From positions 1 through 64,000 of the forward strand of contig PXRE01000033.1 in assembly GCA_003021085.1 (NCBI GenBank): a stretch of 64,000 bases of DNA, written 5' to 3'. Positions 33,692-42,234 of the stretch are shown one piece after another (the first letter of the stretch is position 1; every line of letters starts with the position of its first letter). Under the pieces are notes generated by a model, which searched no databases, was not told the DNA's origin, and was given only the letters and a program-made list of their open reading frames with translations. The DNA comes from Halobacteriales archaeon QS_1_68_20 (GTDB lineage: Archaea; Halobacteriota; Halobacteria; Halobacteriales; PXRE01). Position numbers and translations under genes: made by a program.

Positions 33692-34546
33692 CTATTCGTT
33701 CCGTTTCACCGTCCGCCAGCGCTCGATCAGCCGCACCCGCCCGACCTCGATCCGCCCCGTCCACACCAACCCAACCCCCAGCACGGCCGCCACCACCACG
33801 GGCACCCACTGCCCGAACAGCGCGTTCACGGTCGCCCACAGCAACACGAAGCTCACCAGGTCGTCGAGCGCGAACTCGACCGCCGCCAGGCGCTCGCGCA
33901 GCGCCGTCCGGTCGAACGCCCGGTCGGCGGCCACCACCCCCACCGTCCCCGACAGCACCCAGCCCAGGTAGTTCGACGCGGGCACGCCGTAGTACGCGCC
34001 CTCGGGGTACGCCCAGAAACCGATGGCGACGGCGGCCGGGTCCAGCACGAGGTCGATGGCCAGCACGAACGCGAGCGCGAGGGGGAGCGTGGCCCGTCCC
34101 CCGCGGGTCACCAGCAGGGCGAGCAGGTAGGCGTTCAGGACCAGCGGGACGAAGAACACCGGCAGGCCGACGGGGACGCCCGCGACCATCGGCCCGAGGT
34201 CGACGACGTACTCGAACTCGCCGTACGGCCAGCCAGTGGTGAGCCCCACCCACTCGATGGCGTAGCTGTAGGCGACCAGGACGCCGAGCCAGATCCCTGT
34301 CCGGCGGCGGGTCAGCGGCACGAGCGCGGCCACCAGCGGCGACCGCATGACGAGCGTCCCGAACAGCAGGAGGTAGGGGTTGTACGCCAGGACCGCGGGC
34401 AGCAGGTCCAGTGCGCTGGCGACCAGCGTGACGGCCCCGACCAGCGGGAAGACGACGGCGACGGTGACGCGGTTCTCGCGGACCAGCCGCTCGAGTTCCC
34501 CCTCGACGGCGGCCCGGTCGACCGATTCGAGCGTGCCCTTACCCAT
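33692..34546 (-). CDS. cruF: bisanhydrobacterioruberin hydratase
   Basis: This 284-residue integral membrane protein has about seven TM helices. It catalyses the last step of bacterioruberin synthesis, hydration of bisanhydrobacterioruberin. Family stretches include YAIEWVGLTTGWPYGEFEYV, LDPAAVAIGFWAYPEGAYYG, VPASNYLGWVLSG and LLLFGTLVMRSPLVAALVPL. Its start overlaps the lyeJ stop by 8 nt. The order crtD-lyeJ-cruF is the one described for Haloarcula. Confidence 0.92.
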   Translation of the reverse strand: MGKGTLESVDRAAVEGELERLVRENRVTVAVVFPLVGAVTLVASALDLLPAVLAYNPYLLLFGTLVMRSPLVAALVPLTRRRTGIWLGVLVAYSYAIEWVGLTTGWPYGEFEYVVDLGPMVAGVPVGLPVFFVPLVLNAYLLALLVTRGGRATLPLALAFVLAIDLVLDPAAVAIGFWAYPEGAYYGVPASNYLGWVLSGTVGVVAADRAFDRTALRERLAAVEFALDDLVSFVLLWATVNALFGQWVPVVVAAVLGVGLVWTGRIEVGRVRLIERWRTVKRNE

Positions 34547-35423
34547 ACACGAGCCTCCAGAGGCCGCCGAGCGTGAACGCCATGCCGGCGAGCGTGTTCA
34601 CCGCGGGGAACCACCAGTAAGCCCGGTCGACGGTCACGTCGCCGAGTTCGATGACCACCAGCAGGACCGGGTACGCGAGAAACAGCAGTCCCAGCCGGTA
34701 GTCCAGCAGCGCGAACGTCCCGGCGGCCAGGAGCCAGACGACGCCGCAGTAGACGGCCGCGCCCCGCCGACCGAGCCGGGTCGCGGTGGTCTCGATGCCG
34801 GCTTGCCTGTCCGGTTCGACGTCCGGGATGGCCGAGAACGTGTGCATCGCCATCGCCCAGAGCCAGCCGCCCAGCACCGCCAGCGCCGGCGGAGCGGTCC
34901 CGGCGACCGCGGCGTAGGCCGCGCCGCCGGGGAGCACGTAGAGGCCGTTCGAGACCGAGTCCAGCGGCGGGCGGGTCTTCAGCCTGAGCGGCGGCGCGCT
35001 GTAGGCCCACCCGAGGGCGAGAAAGCCCACGACCCACGGGACGGCCCGGCCGGGGACGACCAGCGCCAGCGCCAGTCCCAGCCCCGCGGTGGTCAGCACG
35101 GCCCAGCGGGTCGCCCGGTCGCCGCGGTAGCGCGCCTCGCGGTCGGCCTTCTTGGGGTTCTGGCGGTCGACGTCGGCGTCGAAGACGTCGTTGACGCCGT
35201 AGAGGAACAGGTTCGCCGGGACCAGGAAGTACGCGAACAGCGCGACCGGGGCGGCAGACAGGAGCGCGTCCACCGAGTCGGCCGCGAAGACGGTCCCGAC
35301 GATCACGGGACCCGCAAGGTACAGCCAGAAGCGCGGGCGCGACCGGACCAGCTGGGTGCGAAGGGTCCCGCTGTGGGGGAGGTCGGGCAAGCGCGTGCGG
35401 TCGATGAGGGTGCGCAGGCTCAT
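34539..35423 (-). CDS. lyeJ: lycopene elongase/1,2-hydratase (UbiA prenyltransferase family)
   Basis: This 294-residue polytopic membrane enzyme adds C5 units to and hydrates lycopene ends on the way to C50 bacterioruberin. The first UbiA motif is GVNDVFDADVDRQNPKKADR and the second is SAIPDVEPDRQAGIETTATR; both bind Mg-diphosphate. Eight or nine TM helices can be seen. I chose ATG 35423 because the upstream extension in the open frame is Pro/Arg-rich and non-conserved. It lies 13 nt after the crtD stop. Confidence 0.93.
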   Translation of the reverse strand: MSLRTLIDRTRLPDLPHSGTLRTQLVRSRPRFWLYLAGPVIVGTVFAADSVDALLSAAPVALFAYFLVPANLFLYGVNDVFDADVDRQNPKKADREARYRGDRATRWAVLTTAGLGLALALVVPGRAVPWVVGFLALGWAYSAPPLRLKTRPPLDSVSNGLYVLPGGAAYAAVAGTAPPALAVLGGWLWAMAMHTFSAIPDVEPDRQAGIETTATRLGRRGAAVYCGVVWLLAAGTFALLDYRLGLLFLAYPVLLVVIELGDVTVDRAYWWFPAVNTLAGMAFTLGGLWRLVYG

Positions 35424-35436
35424 AGGTCGGGTCGGC

Positions 35437-36957
35437 TCATGCCGGGAGTTTCTTCGCGTCGGCGACGACGGCCTCGGCGGCGTGCTGGCCGCTGATGAGA
35501 CACATCGGCACACCGATCCCGGGCGTCGTGTACGCGCCGGTGTAGTACAACCCGTCGAGCGCCGACGAGCGGTGGCCCGGACGGAGCGGGCCGGTCTGTC
35601 GGAGCGTGTGGGCGAGCCCGAGCGCGGTGCCCTCCCGGGCGTTGTACCGGCCCGCGAAGTCGGAGACGCTGAACGACTCCTCGACGAGGATGCGGTCCCG
35701 CAGCTCCACGCCGGTGTTGGCGGCGACGTCGTCGAGCAACCGGTCGCGGTAGGCCGCCCGGACCTGCTCGTCGTCGGGGAGCCCGGGGGCGATGGGGACG
35801 AGCGCGAACAGGGCGCTACAGCCCTCCGGGGCGACGCTGTCGTCGGTCACCGACGGCGCACAGAGGTAGTAGGCGGGGTCGTCCGGCCAGGCCGGGTCCT
35901 CGAATATCTGCTCGAAGTGGGGGTCCCAGTCGGTCGGGAGCACGAGGCTGTGGTGGGCCAGTTCGTCGAGGTCGCCGGTGACGCCGAGGTACAGCAGGAA
36001 CGCGGAAGGTGCGTACGTGCGGTCGTCCCAGTAGTCCTCGTCCTGCTGGCGGTCCTCGGGTGCCAGCAGGGACTGCTCGGTGTGGGCGTAGTCGGCGCCG
36101 CTGACGACCAGATCCGCCTCGACCGGGCCGTCCGCGGTCGCCACCCGGAACGCGCCGCGCTTGCCCCGGATCCCCCGGACCTCGACGCCGGTGCGGAACT
36201 CGACGCCCAGTTCCCGGCACATCTCGACGACGCCGTCGACGACGGCGCCCATGCCGCCGTCGGGGTAGTGGACGCCGAGGTTGAAGTCGACGTGGCTCAT
36301 GAGGTTGTACAGCGCCGGCGTGTTCGTCGGCGACCCGCCGAGGAACACCAGCGAGTACTGGACCACCTGCCGGAGCTTCTCGTGGTCGAAGTAGTCGGCG
36401 ACGTGGCCGCGCATCGACCCCAGCAGGCCGAGGCCGCGGGCGTTTTTGAACACGTCCCAGTCGACGTAGTCCCGGAACCGCGGCCGGTCGGTGTAGACGA
36501 AGTGCTCCATCCCGACCTCGTAGGTCTCCTCGGCCTTCGCCAGGTACCGCTCCAGCGCCGCGCCCGCGCCGTCCTCGTATGACTCGAAGGCGGCCCTGGT
36601 GGTCTCGAAGTCCGCGGCCACGTCCATGCGGTCGCCGTCCTTCCAGAAGATGCGGTAGTGGGGGTCCAGATGAGTGAGGCCGTAGTAGTCGTCCGGGCGG
36701 CGGCCGAAGTGGCCGAAAAAGCGCTCGAAGACGTCGGGCATCAGGTACCACGACGGCCCCATGTCGAACCGGAAGCCGGCCCGGTCGAGGACGCTCGCCC
36801 GGCCGCCGAGCTGGTCGTTCTTCTCGAGGACCGTGACCTCGGCGCCGGCCGCGGCGAGGTACGCGGCGGCCGACAGCCCGCCGAAGCCGCCGCCGACGAC
36901 GGCGACCGAGCGGCCCGCGAGGGCGTCCTGCTCGACCGACCAGGGTTCACGGGTCAT
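35437..36957 (-). CDS. crtD: carotenoid 3,4-desaturase (phytoene-desaturase family)
   Basis: This 506-residue FAD enzyme has the dinucleotide fold at the start (SVAVVGGGFGGLSAAAYLAA, then EKNDQLGGRASVLDRAGFRF) and the C-terminal family signature YYTGAYTTPGIGVPMCLISG. Its position beside lyeJ and cruF identifies it as the CrtD of bacterioruberin synthesis rather than CrtI. It could still act on phytoene, so a second desaturase elsewhere would be expected. The ATG at 36957 overlaps the crtB stop (ATGA). Confidence 0.92.
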   Translation of the reverse strand: MTREPWSVEQDALAGRSVAVVGGGFGGLSAAAYLAAAGAEVTVLEKNDQLGGRASVLDRAGFRFDMGPSWYLMPDVFERFFGHFGRRPDDYYGLTHLDPHYRIFWKDGDRMDVAADFETTRAAFESYEDGAGAALERYLAKAEETYEVGMEHFVYTDRPRFRDYVDWDVFKNARGLGLLGSMRGHVADYFDHEKLRQVVQYSLVFLGGSPTNTPALYNLMSHVDFNLGVHYPDGGMGAVVDGVVEMCRELGVEFRTGVEVRGIRGKRGAFRVATADGPVEADLVVSGADYAHTEQSLLAPEDRQQDEDYWDDRTYAPSAFLLYLGVTGDLDELAHHSLVLPTDWDPHFEQIFEDPAWPDDPAYYLCAPSVTDDSVAPEGCSALFALVPIAPGLPDDEQVRAAYRDRLLDDVAANTGVELRDRILVEESFSVSDFAGRYNAREGTALGLAHTLRQTGPLRPGHRSSALDGLYYTGAYTTPGIGVPMCLISGQHAAEAVVADAKKLPA

Positions 36958-38060
36958 TTCCACTCCCCACCGAGGCACGCACGGACCCGCCCCACGGCCC
37001 GCCGGACCGTCCCGAGCGGTCGCCGTTCGAGCGGGACGGACGGCAGTGCCCACGCGAGGTCGGTCGACGTGACAGTGTCGCTCGTCGTCTCGTCGTCCGG
37101 CGGCGGAGCCTCACCGGTCGATCCCTCGGCCGGCGCGGCGGCGGTGCCCTCGTCGGCTGGCGGAATCGCGCTGACGGTTTCGAAGACGGCCTGGGGGTCG
37201 CCCGAGCGCCGCCAGTGGAACCAGGTCCGGGCCGCGACGGCGAGCCGGCGGGTGCGCGACAGCGACGGCCGCGAAGAGACCGTGTCGTACTCCTGGCGAC
37301 GGACGAGCCGGTGGTGCTCGGCGTACAGGACGGCTGCCAGCAGGACCCCGAACTGGACGTCCTCGGGGAGGTACCGGATGCCGGCGACGCCCTCGCGGTA
37401 CAGCGCCTCGGTGCGCTCCAGTTCGTCCTCGATGGCCGCGGCCACGCCGTCGGAACACCGGAGGTCCTCGATCTCCTCGACGGTCGCGCCGTGGCGATGT
37501 AGCGCCTCCCGCGGGAGGTAGACGCGGTCGTAGCGGGTGACGTCCTCGTGGACGTCCCGCAGGAAGTTGGTCAGCTGGAACGCTTCGGCCAGCGCGGCAG
37601 CGTGGGGCCGCGCGGACGGATCGAGGTCCGGCGCGAAGACGTCGACCAGCAGGTTGGCGACCGCGACCGACGAGCCCCGGAGGTACTCCTCCAGCTCCCC
37701 GGTGGTGTCGTAGCGGGTCCGCTGGAGGTCCATCGTCATCGCATCGAGGAAGATCTCGATCTCGCGGTCGTCGAGGTCGTGCTCGTCGCGGACGGCCTGG
37801 AACGCCCGGAGGACGTCGCTGGTCGGCTCGCGTTCGCCGAGGGCTTCGGCGCGCAAGGCGTCGAGTTCGCGGCGCTGGGCCGCGGCCGACTCGGGGTCGG
37901 GATCGTCGACGACTTCGTCGGCGACGCGGAAGAACGCGTACAGGACGTGCGTGGGCTCGCGGGCACGCTCGGGGAGCAGCCGCGAGGCCAGGTAGAACGT
38001 CCGACCGGTGCGTCGGTGGATCGCCCGCGCGGTGGCGAGCTGTGTGGGCGAGGCGGACAT
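36954..38060 (-). CDS. crtB: phytoene synthase
   Basis: This 368-residue enzyme condenses two geranylgeranyl diphosphates to phytoene, the entry to the carotenoid pathway. The two Asp-rich sites are RVADEVVDDPDPESAAA and QLTNFLRDVHEDVTRYDRVY. The start at 38060 (MSASPTQLATARAIHRRTGR) removes a spurious long extension. The last ~70 residues are a Pro/Thr/Glu-rich tail beyond the usual fold. It is first in the crtB-crtD-lyeJ-cruF operon and lies 110 bp downstream of bat, the likely regulator. Confidence 0.94.
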   Translation of the reverse strand: MSASPTQLATARAIHRRTGRTFYLASRLLPERAREPTHVLYAFFRVADEVVDDPDPESAAAQRRELDALRAEALGEREPTSDVLRAFQAVRDEHDLDDREIEIFLDAMTMDLQRTRYDTTGELEEYLRGSSVAVANLLVDVFAPDLDPSARPHAAALAEAFQLTNFLRDVHEDVTRYDRVYLPREALHRHGATVEEIEDLRCSDGVAAAIEDELERTEALYREGVAGIRYLPEDVQFGVLLAAVLYAEHHRLVRRQEYDTVSSRPSLSRTRRLAVAARTWFHWRRSGDPQAVFETVSAIPPADEGTAAAPAEGSTGEAPPPDDETTSDTVTSTDLAWALPSVPLERRPLGTVRRAVGRVRACLGGEWK

Positions 38061-38170
38061 GGGTGGTGGATGGCGGCCGTGTCGCCGCATCCACCCGTAC
38101 CGCCCGTGGCAGGATATCGAGCGTACCTGACTAGTCAGCCCTCGTACCGGGGACGCCGGCCACCGCCGAG

Positions 38171-39733
38171 TCAGCCCAGCACAGCCGCGAGGAGCTTGCG
38201 CTCGGCCGCCCGGAGGTGCTGGTGGAACGTCTGCCGGGAGACGCCCATCGCTTCCGCGAGTTCGTCGCCGCTCGCGCCCCTCGGGTCGTCGTAGTAGCCC
38301 GAGTAGAAGGCGCTGTACAGCGCCTTCGACTGCCGCTCGGTGAGCTGGTCCTCCAGTTGCTCCACGAACGCGGTGCGGGTCGTCGGGCGACGCTCCTGCT
38401 CCCTGTAGGCCAGCAGTTCGACGTCGTCGAAGCGATCCTCCAGCAGTTCGAGGATCACCCGGCCGCCGGTCTCCGCGGGGACGGTGACTGTCAGCTCCGC
38501 GACGCCGGACTCGACGTCCAGCGACCGGAGTTCGGCGCCACGTTCGGCCAGCCGGTCGACGACCGACCGGGGGGCCAGTTCGAGTTCGAACAGGACCGTC
38601 TCGCCGCCGCCGATCCGGGTGACCGACTCGACCCCCTCGACCTCGGCAGGCGGTTCGGGGTCGGCCATCTGCTCGCGGACTGCGGCGACGAACAGCCGGA
38701 GGCCGCCGTCGTCGGCCACGGTCGAGCCGCGGAGTTCGAGGCGGCAGTCCCACGCCTCGGCGAGCGCGACGGGGAACAAGGAGGAGTCCCCGACCGCGAA
38801 CTCCAGTTCGGCGAGGTCGTCGGCCGTGAGGCCGCGCCGGCTCCGGGCCGCGTTGATGGCCGTGGCGATGGTCTTGCCTACCGACTCCAGCACGACCAGC
38901 TCTCGGTCGTCCAGCGCGTCCGCGTCGACGCCCACGACCGCCAGCACGCCGTAGGTGGCGTCGCCGTAGACGATGGGCACCGCGGCGAGGTGACCGGTCG
39001 CACGGTCGAGCGCGAACGCCTCGTCGACGTCGTCGCGGACGACCGTCTCTCGCGCGTACGCCCGGGCGACCGGTGACTCGCCGTCGAGGTCGACCGTGAA
39101 ATCGTCGAGCGAGCCGTCGAACCCGGCCGCCGAGGAGGTGACGAGTTCGTCACGGGCGAGGTCCGGTTCGCCGATCCACGCCGCAGCGTACGCACCCGTC
39201 GCGGCGACGCGTTCGACGATGGCTCGCTCGGTCTCCGCGCGGTCGACGCCCTGCATCAGCAACTCGGTGACGTCGGCGAGCAGGCCGTTGATGCGGTCGA
39301 CGAGTCGGTCGAGCCGCTCGCGCTCGGCCGACAGGGCGAGCTGGGCCTCCTTGCGTCGCGTGACGTCGACCTGGAACCCGACGAAGTGGGTGACCTCGCC
39401 GTCCTCGTCCCGCAGCGGCGCGACCGTCACCTCGTTCCAGAACGGCTCGCCGTCCCGCCGGTAATTGCGGAGTTCGACGGTGACGGGTTCGGCGGCGGCG
39501 ATCCCCTCGCGCAGTTCCGCGACCGCGTCAGGGTCCGTCCCCTCGCCCTGGAGGAACCGGCAGTTCCGGCCGAGCGCCTCCTCGGCCGCGTAGCCGGTCA
39601 TCCGCTCGAACGACTCGTTGACGTAGATCAGCGGGTTGTCCGGGCGGTCGGGGTCGGTGATGGTGATCCCGACAGGCGCCTCGTCCATCGCCCGCTCCTT
39701 GAGTTCGAAGTCGATCGCGTCCGGCACGGCCAT
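38171..39733 (-). CDS. bat: bacterio-opsin activator-like regulator with LOV/PAS, GAF and HTH_10
   Basis: This 520-residue regulator begins with a PAS domain holding the exact LOV signature GRNCRFLQG, with Cys58 at the flavin-adduct position (about residues 15-130). A GAF domain (about 165-310), the Bat-specific domain and a C-terminal HTH_10 follow (TERQSKALYSAFYSGYYDDP, GDELAEAMGVSRQTFHQHLR). In Halobacterium, Bat activates bop, brp and crtB1 under low oxygen and light. Here it is immediately upstream of crtB on the same strand, so light- or redox-controlled carotenoid synthesis is likely. The start at 39733 places PAS at the N-terminus. No opsin gene is in the window. Confidence 0.92.
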   Translation of the reverse strand: MAVPDAIDFELKERAMDEAPVGITITDPDRPDNPLIYVNESFERMTGYAAEEALGRNCRFLQGEGTDPDAVAELREGIAAAEPVTVELRNYRRDGEPFWNEVTVAPLRDEDGEVTHFVGFQVDVTRRKEAQLALSAERERLDRLVDRINGLLADVTELLMQGVDRAETERAIVERVAATGAYAAAWIGEPDLARDELVTSSAAGFDGSLDDFTVDLDGESPVARAYARETVVRDDVDEAFALDRATGHLAAVPIVYGDATYGVLAVVGVDADALDDRELVVLESVGKTIATAINAARSRRGLTADDLAELEFAVGDSSLFPVALAEAWDCRLELRGSTVADDGGLRLFVAAVREQMADPEPPAEVEGVESVTRIGGGETVLFELELAPRSVVDRLAERGAELRSLDVESGVAELTVTVPAETGGRVILELLEDRFDDVELLAYREQERRPTTRTAFVEQLEDQLTERQSKALYSAFYSGYYDDPRGASGDELAEAMGVSRQTFHQHLRAAERKLLAAVLG

Positions 39734-39939
39734 ACACCGACTGACCGGCAGACCGACAAGAATGTTCGGCCGCTCCAGTCGAGCACCCGTTGCCGGATAG
39801 GACGGTCGCACCCTCGCCGACCACTCCGTACCGTGTCAGTGTCCAGACGCGCTTCCGCCGAGAAGTGTAAGCTGAGGGCCTCGTACCTGCGAAAGGCCTA
39901 AGTAAATCATTCACTCACTATCGAGTCAATAGTTTCCCA

Positions 39940-40089
39940 ATGACCGAACCCGAAAACCCCTCCAGACAGGAACGCACGACCGACCGCTACCGGGCCTACG
40001 AGGCCGAAGACGGGAGCACCGTCATCTACGACGTCGAGAACGACGCGGCGTGGGTCCGCACGGACGCGACGGTCGAGATCGAACGATAA
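39940..40089 (+). CDS. 49-aa DUF7331-like protein
   Basis: ATG 39940 to TAA 40089 encodes a short acidic protein (MTEPENPSRQERTTDRYRAY, then GSTVIYDVENDAAWVRTDAT). It matches what I recall of haloarchaeal DUF7331: a disordered N-terminus followed by a small beta hairpin. The TATA-like CTAAGTAAATC at 39897-39907 gives a leaderless transcript. It is divergent from bat (206 bp between the starts). Function is unknown. Confidence 0.7.
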   Translation: MTEPENPSRQERTTDRYRAYEAEDGSTVIYDVENDAAWVRTDATVEIER

Positions 40090-40160
40090 TCCCGTCCCGG
40101 CCGAACCCGGGGACGGCTTTGGGCAACTGTTTTCAATCCTGCGGTTAGTATCCAACGTTT

Positions 40161-40175
40161 GTCTAGCTAATAGAC
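40161..40175. promoter_or_regulatory. inverted repeat upstream of the halocin-like gene
   Basis: GTCTA-GCTAA-TAGAC is a perfect 5-bp inverted repeat about 24 nt upstream of the TATA element ATTTTTAATTTAG (40199-40209). Its position fits an activator or BRE-region operator. No binding protein is known. Confidence 0.35.
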
Positions 40176-40231
40176 ACTTTTTGAGCCGTTTGGATAGATT
40201 TTTAATTTAGTGATTTTAATTCCAGCCTGCA

Positions 40232-40975
40232 ATGTTCGAAAACAGCCCTGGTAGCGGTGAATCGGACTTCGAACGACGCAAGTTCATGAAGGCCCTCGGG
40301 GTGGGGGCGGGCGTCTCGGGGCTCGCCGGTCTGGGGAGCGCCGAAGACACGCTCTCCGTGGTGGAGTCCGAGCCCATCTCTAGCGACCGTGCGGCCTACG
40401 AGCTCGACGCGGCCAGAGGGTGGGACTACTACAACTGGATCGCGGAGTTCATGTCCGGTGGATCGCTGGACCCCATCGCCGAGAACGTCTGGGGCCACCG
40501 GATCGTGACGGACGACGAGGAGTTCAACGAGCGTGAACCGGTCATCCTCAGCCTCCCGTACGCGGGTCCGGAGGGCAGCCAGCAGGGCTTCCTGTGGGTC
40601 ACCATGATCGACGACGCCGAGGGTCGTCGTCGTCCCAACGGCGGCGTGGGGACCACCGTCGAGACCGTCGACGGCGAGGACCGCCACCGGATCTACGGCT
40701 GGGAGGACGGCGAACCGGCCATCCTCGCCTCGGAGCCCGTCGAAAGCTCCACCAGCAGCATCGGCACCCAGAGCCACTGGTGTTCGACCTGCGTGTGGGT
40801 CGTCGACGTGACCTGTTACTACGGCCTGTACACGCTCGGCAGGTCCGGGTGCAACTACATCTGCTGGTCGTACACCTGCCAGCGGAGTTGCGAGGCGCTC
40901 GTCGACTGGCTCAGCGGGTGGCTGTGCAACAGGTTCGACTCCGAGCAGATCTGCGACTGGGCCGGCTTCTGTTGA
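40232..40975 (+). CDS. halocin C8-like antimicrobial peptide precursor
   Basis: This 247-residue preproprotein has a Tat signal (FERRKFMKALGVGAGVSGLA). A Cys-free domain of about 145 residues follows, then a C-terminal peptide of about 65 residues holding all ten cysteines (184, 187, 195, 207, 211, 216, 220, 232, 241, 247). It ends ICDWAGFC, close to the CNRAGLC end of halocin C8. Known ProC8 has the same plan: Tat signal, an N-terminal part serving as immunity protein HalI, and a 76-residue ten-Cys HalC8. By analogy the mature peptide would be released near residue 180. A strong AT-rich promoter and an inverted repeat lie upstream. Antimicrobial activity is inferred, not shown. Confidence 0.82.
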   Translation: MFENSPGSGESDFERRKFMKALGVGAGVSGLAGLGSAEDTLSVVESEPISSDRAAYELDAARGWDYYNWIAEFMSGGSLDPIAENVWGHRIVTDDEEFNEREPVILSLPYAGPEGSQQGFLWVTMIDDAEGRRRPNGGVGTTVETVDGEDRHRIYGWEDGEPAILASEPVESSTSSIGTQSHWCSTCVWVVDVTCYYGLYTLGRSGCNYICWSYTCQRSCEALVDWLSGWLCNRFDSEQICDWAGFC

Positions 40976-41168
40976 GCCCGGCCGACCGCTCGTTTTTCGC
41001 CGTCAGTTCGACTGTGAACGCCACTTCGAACGGTCGAGTCACGGCACGCGCGACCGGGGAGTCGTCACATCTCGCGGTCTTCGACCGTCCGGGCGTCGGC
41101 GACGGGGTTTCCGGAAATTTTAATCGAGATAATATTTTTATAGTTGGGGGATGTAACCACATCGACAA

Positions 41169-42224
41169 ATGTCAGACGAGTGTTCCGGGTCACCGGCGCG
41201 ACGGCAAGTACTGAAGGCGACGGGAGTGCTGGGCGTCTCGGCGGGGCTCGCCGGCTGCAGCGCCCTGTCGGGCGACGGGACCGATTCACCGGCCCCGACC
41301 GAATCGACGGAAACCGACGAAGACGACGATCGATCCCCGAGCGAGCGGCAGGTCGAGGCGCTCTGGGAGAAACTCCAGTCCGAGGCGGCACCGCCGGAGG
41401 GCAAGGTCACGGTCGCCTTTGGCTTCCTCGAACAGGTGCCGATCACGACCGAGGTGTACATGCCGGCCAGCGACGCCAACCTGTGGGACATGAAGACCTA
41501 CGACACGACGGATCTCTCGGAGGTCGACCTCCTGGGACAACCGCCGAAGCGGCTCCCGACGGTCGAGACCGACGACATGCGGGCGTTCTACGCACACATG
41601 GAGCCTGGCCAGCAGGCCCAGGTCGGGTTGACCGTCACCAACGACCGGGACACCGTCCAGTTCATCGCCGGGCCGCCGGACCTGGAACCGTACGGGCTCT
41701 ACGAGGGTCTGATCGCGAACTGCTACTGCAACGGCCTGACGTACACGGTTCCCGGGGACGGGACGTGGGTGCGCGTCATCAGGGCCAAGCTCCGGGACGC
41801 CGTCGAACCGGGCGGTGTCGGTCTCGCGGTCTGGCCGCTCGTCCCCGGGGACGCGGAGACCGACGGCGGCGATTCCGGCGAGTTCGACGGGTGGTTCGAC
41901 AACGTCTCGAACTACGAGGGCGTCGTCGACGAGACCGGCCAGGAGGAAGTCTCGGTCACCGTGGGCGCGCCCGGCAACGACGGCAACTTCGCGTTCGACC
42001 CGGCGGCGATCAGGGTCTCGACGGGGACGACGGTCGTCTGGGAGTGGGAGGATACCGGCGGTAGCCACAACGTCGTCGCGAACGACGGGTCGTTCCGCAG
42101 CGGTGACCCCGTCTCCGGTGCCGAGACGACGTTCGCGTACACCTTCGAGGAGTCCGGTACCTACGAGTACTACTGCTCGCCGCACAAGAACCTGGGAATG
42201 AAAGGCGCCGTCGTGGTGGAGTAA
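41169..42224 (+). CDS. halocyanin-domain Tat lipoprotein
   Basis: This 351-residue exported lipoprotein has a Tat signal (ARRQVLKATGVLGVSAGLAG), a lipobox Cys and a Thr/Glu-rich linker. A middle domain of unknown type contains two Cys (ANCYCNGLTY). The C-terminal blue-copper halocyanin domain has ligands His300 (GGSHNVV), Cys336, His339 and Met344 (YYCSPHKNLGM). Halocyanins carry electrons at the membrane. The middle domain (about 60-230) may bind another metal; CYC resembles copper sites, but that is speculation. It overlaps no gene, and the following membrane protein starts 10 nt later. TATA-like ATATTTTTATAG lies at 41131-41142. Confidence 0.88.
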   Translation: MSDECSGSPARRQVLKATGVLGVSAGLAGCSALSGDGTDSPAPTESTETDEDDDRSPSERQVEALWEKLQSEAAPPEGKVTVAFGFLEQVPITTEVYMPASDANLWDMKTYDTTDLSEVDLLGQPPKRLPTVETDDMRAFYAHMEPGQQAQVGLTVTNDRDTVQFIAGPPDLEPYGLYEGLIANCYCNGLTYTVPGDGTWVRVIRAKLRDAVEPGGVGLAVWPLVPGDAETDGGDSGEFDGWFDNVSNYEGVVDETGQEEVSVTVGAPGNDGNFAFDPAAIRVSTGTTVVWEWEDTGGSHNVVANDGSFRSGDPVSGAETTFAYTFEESGTYEYYCSPHKNLGMKGAVVVE

Positions 42225-42234
42225 CCGACCGACG

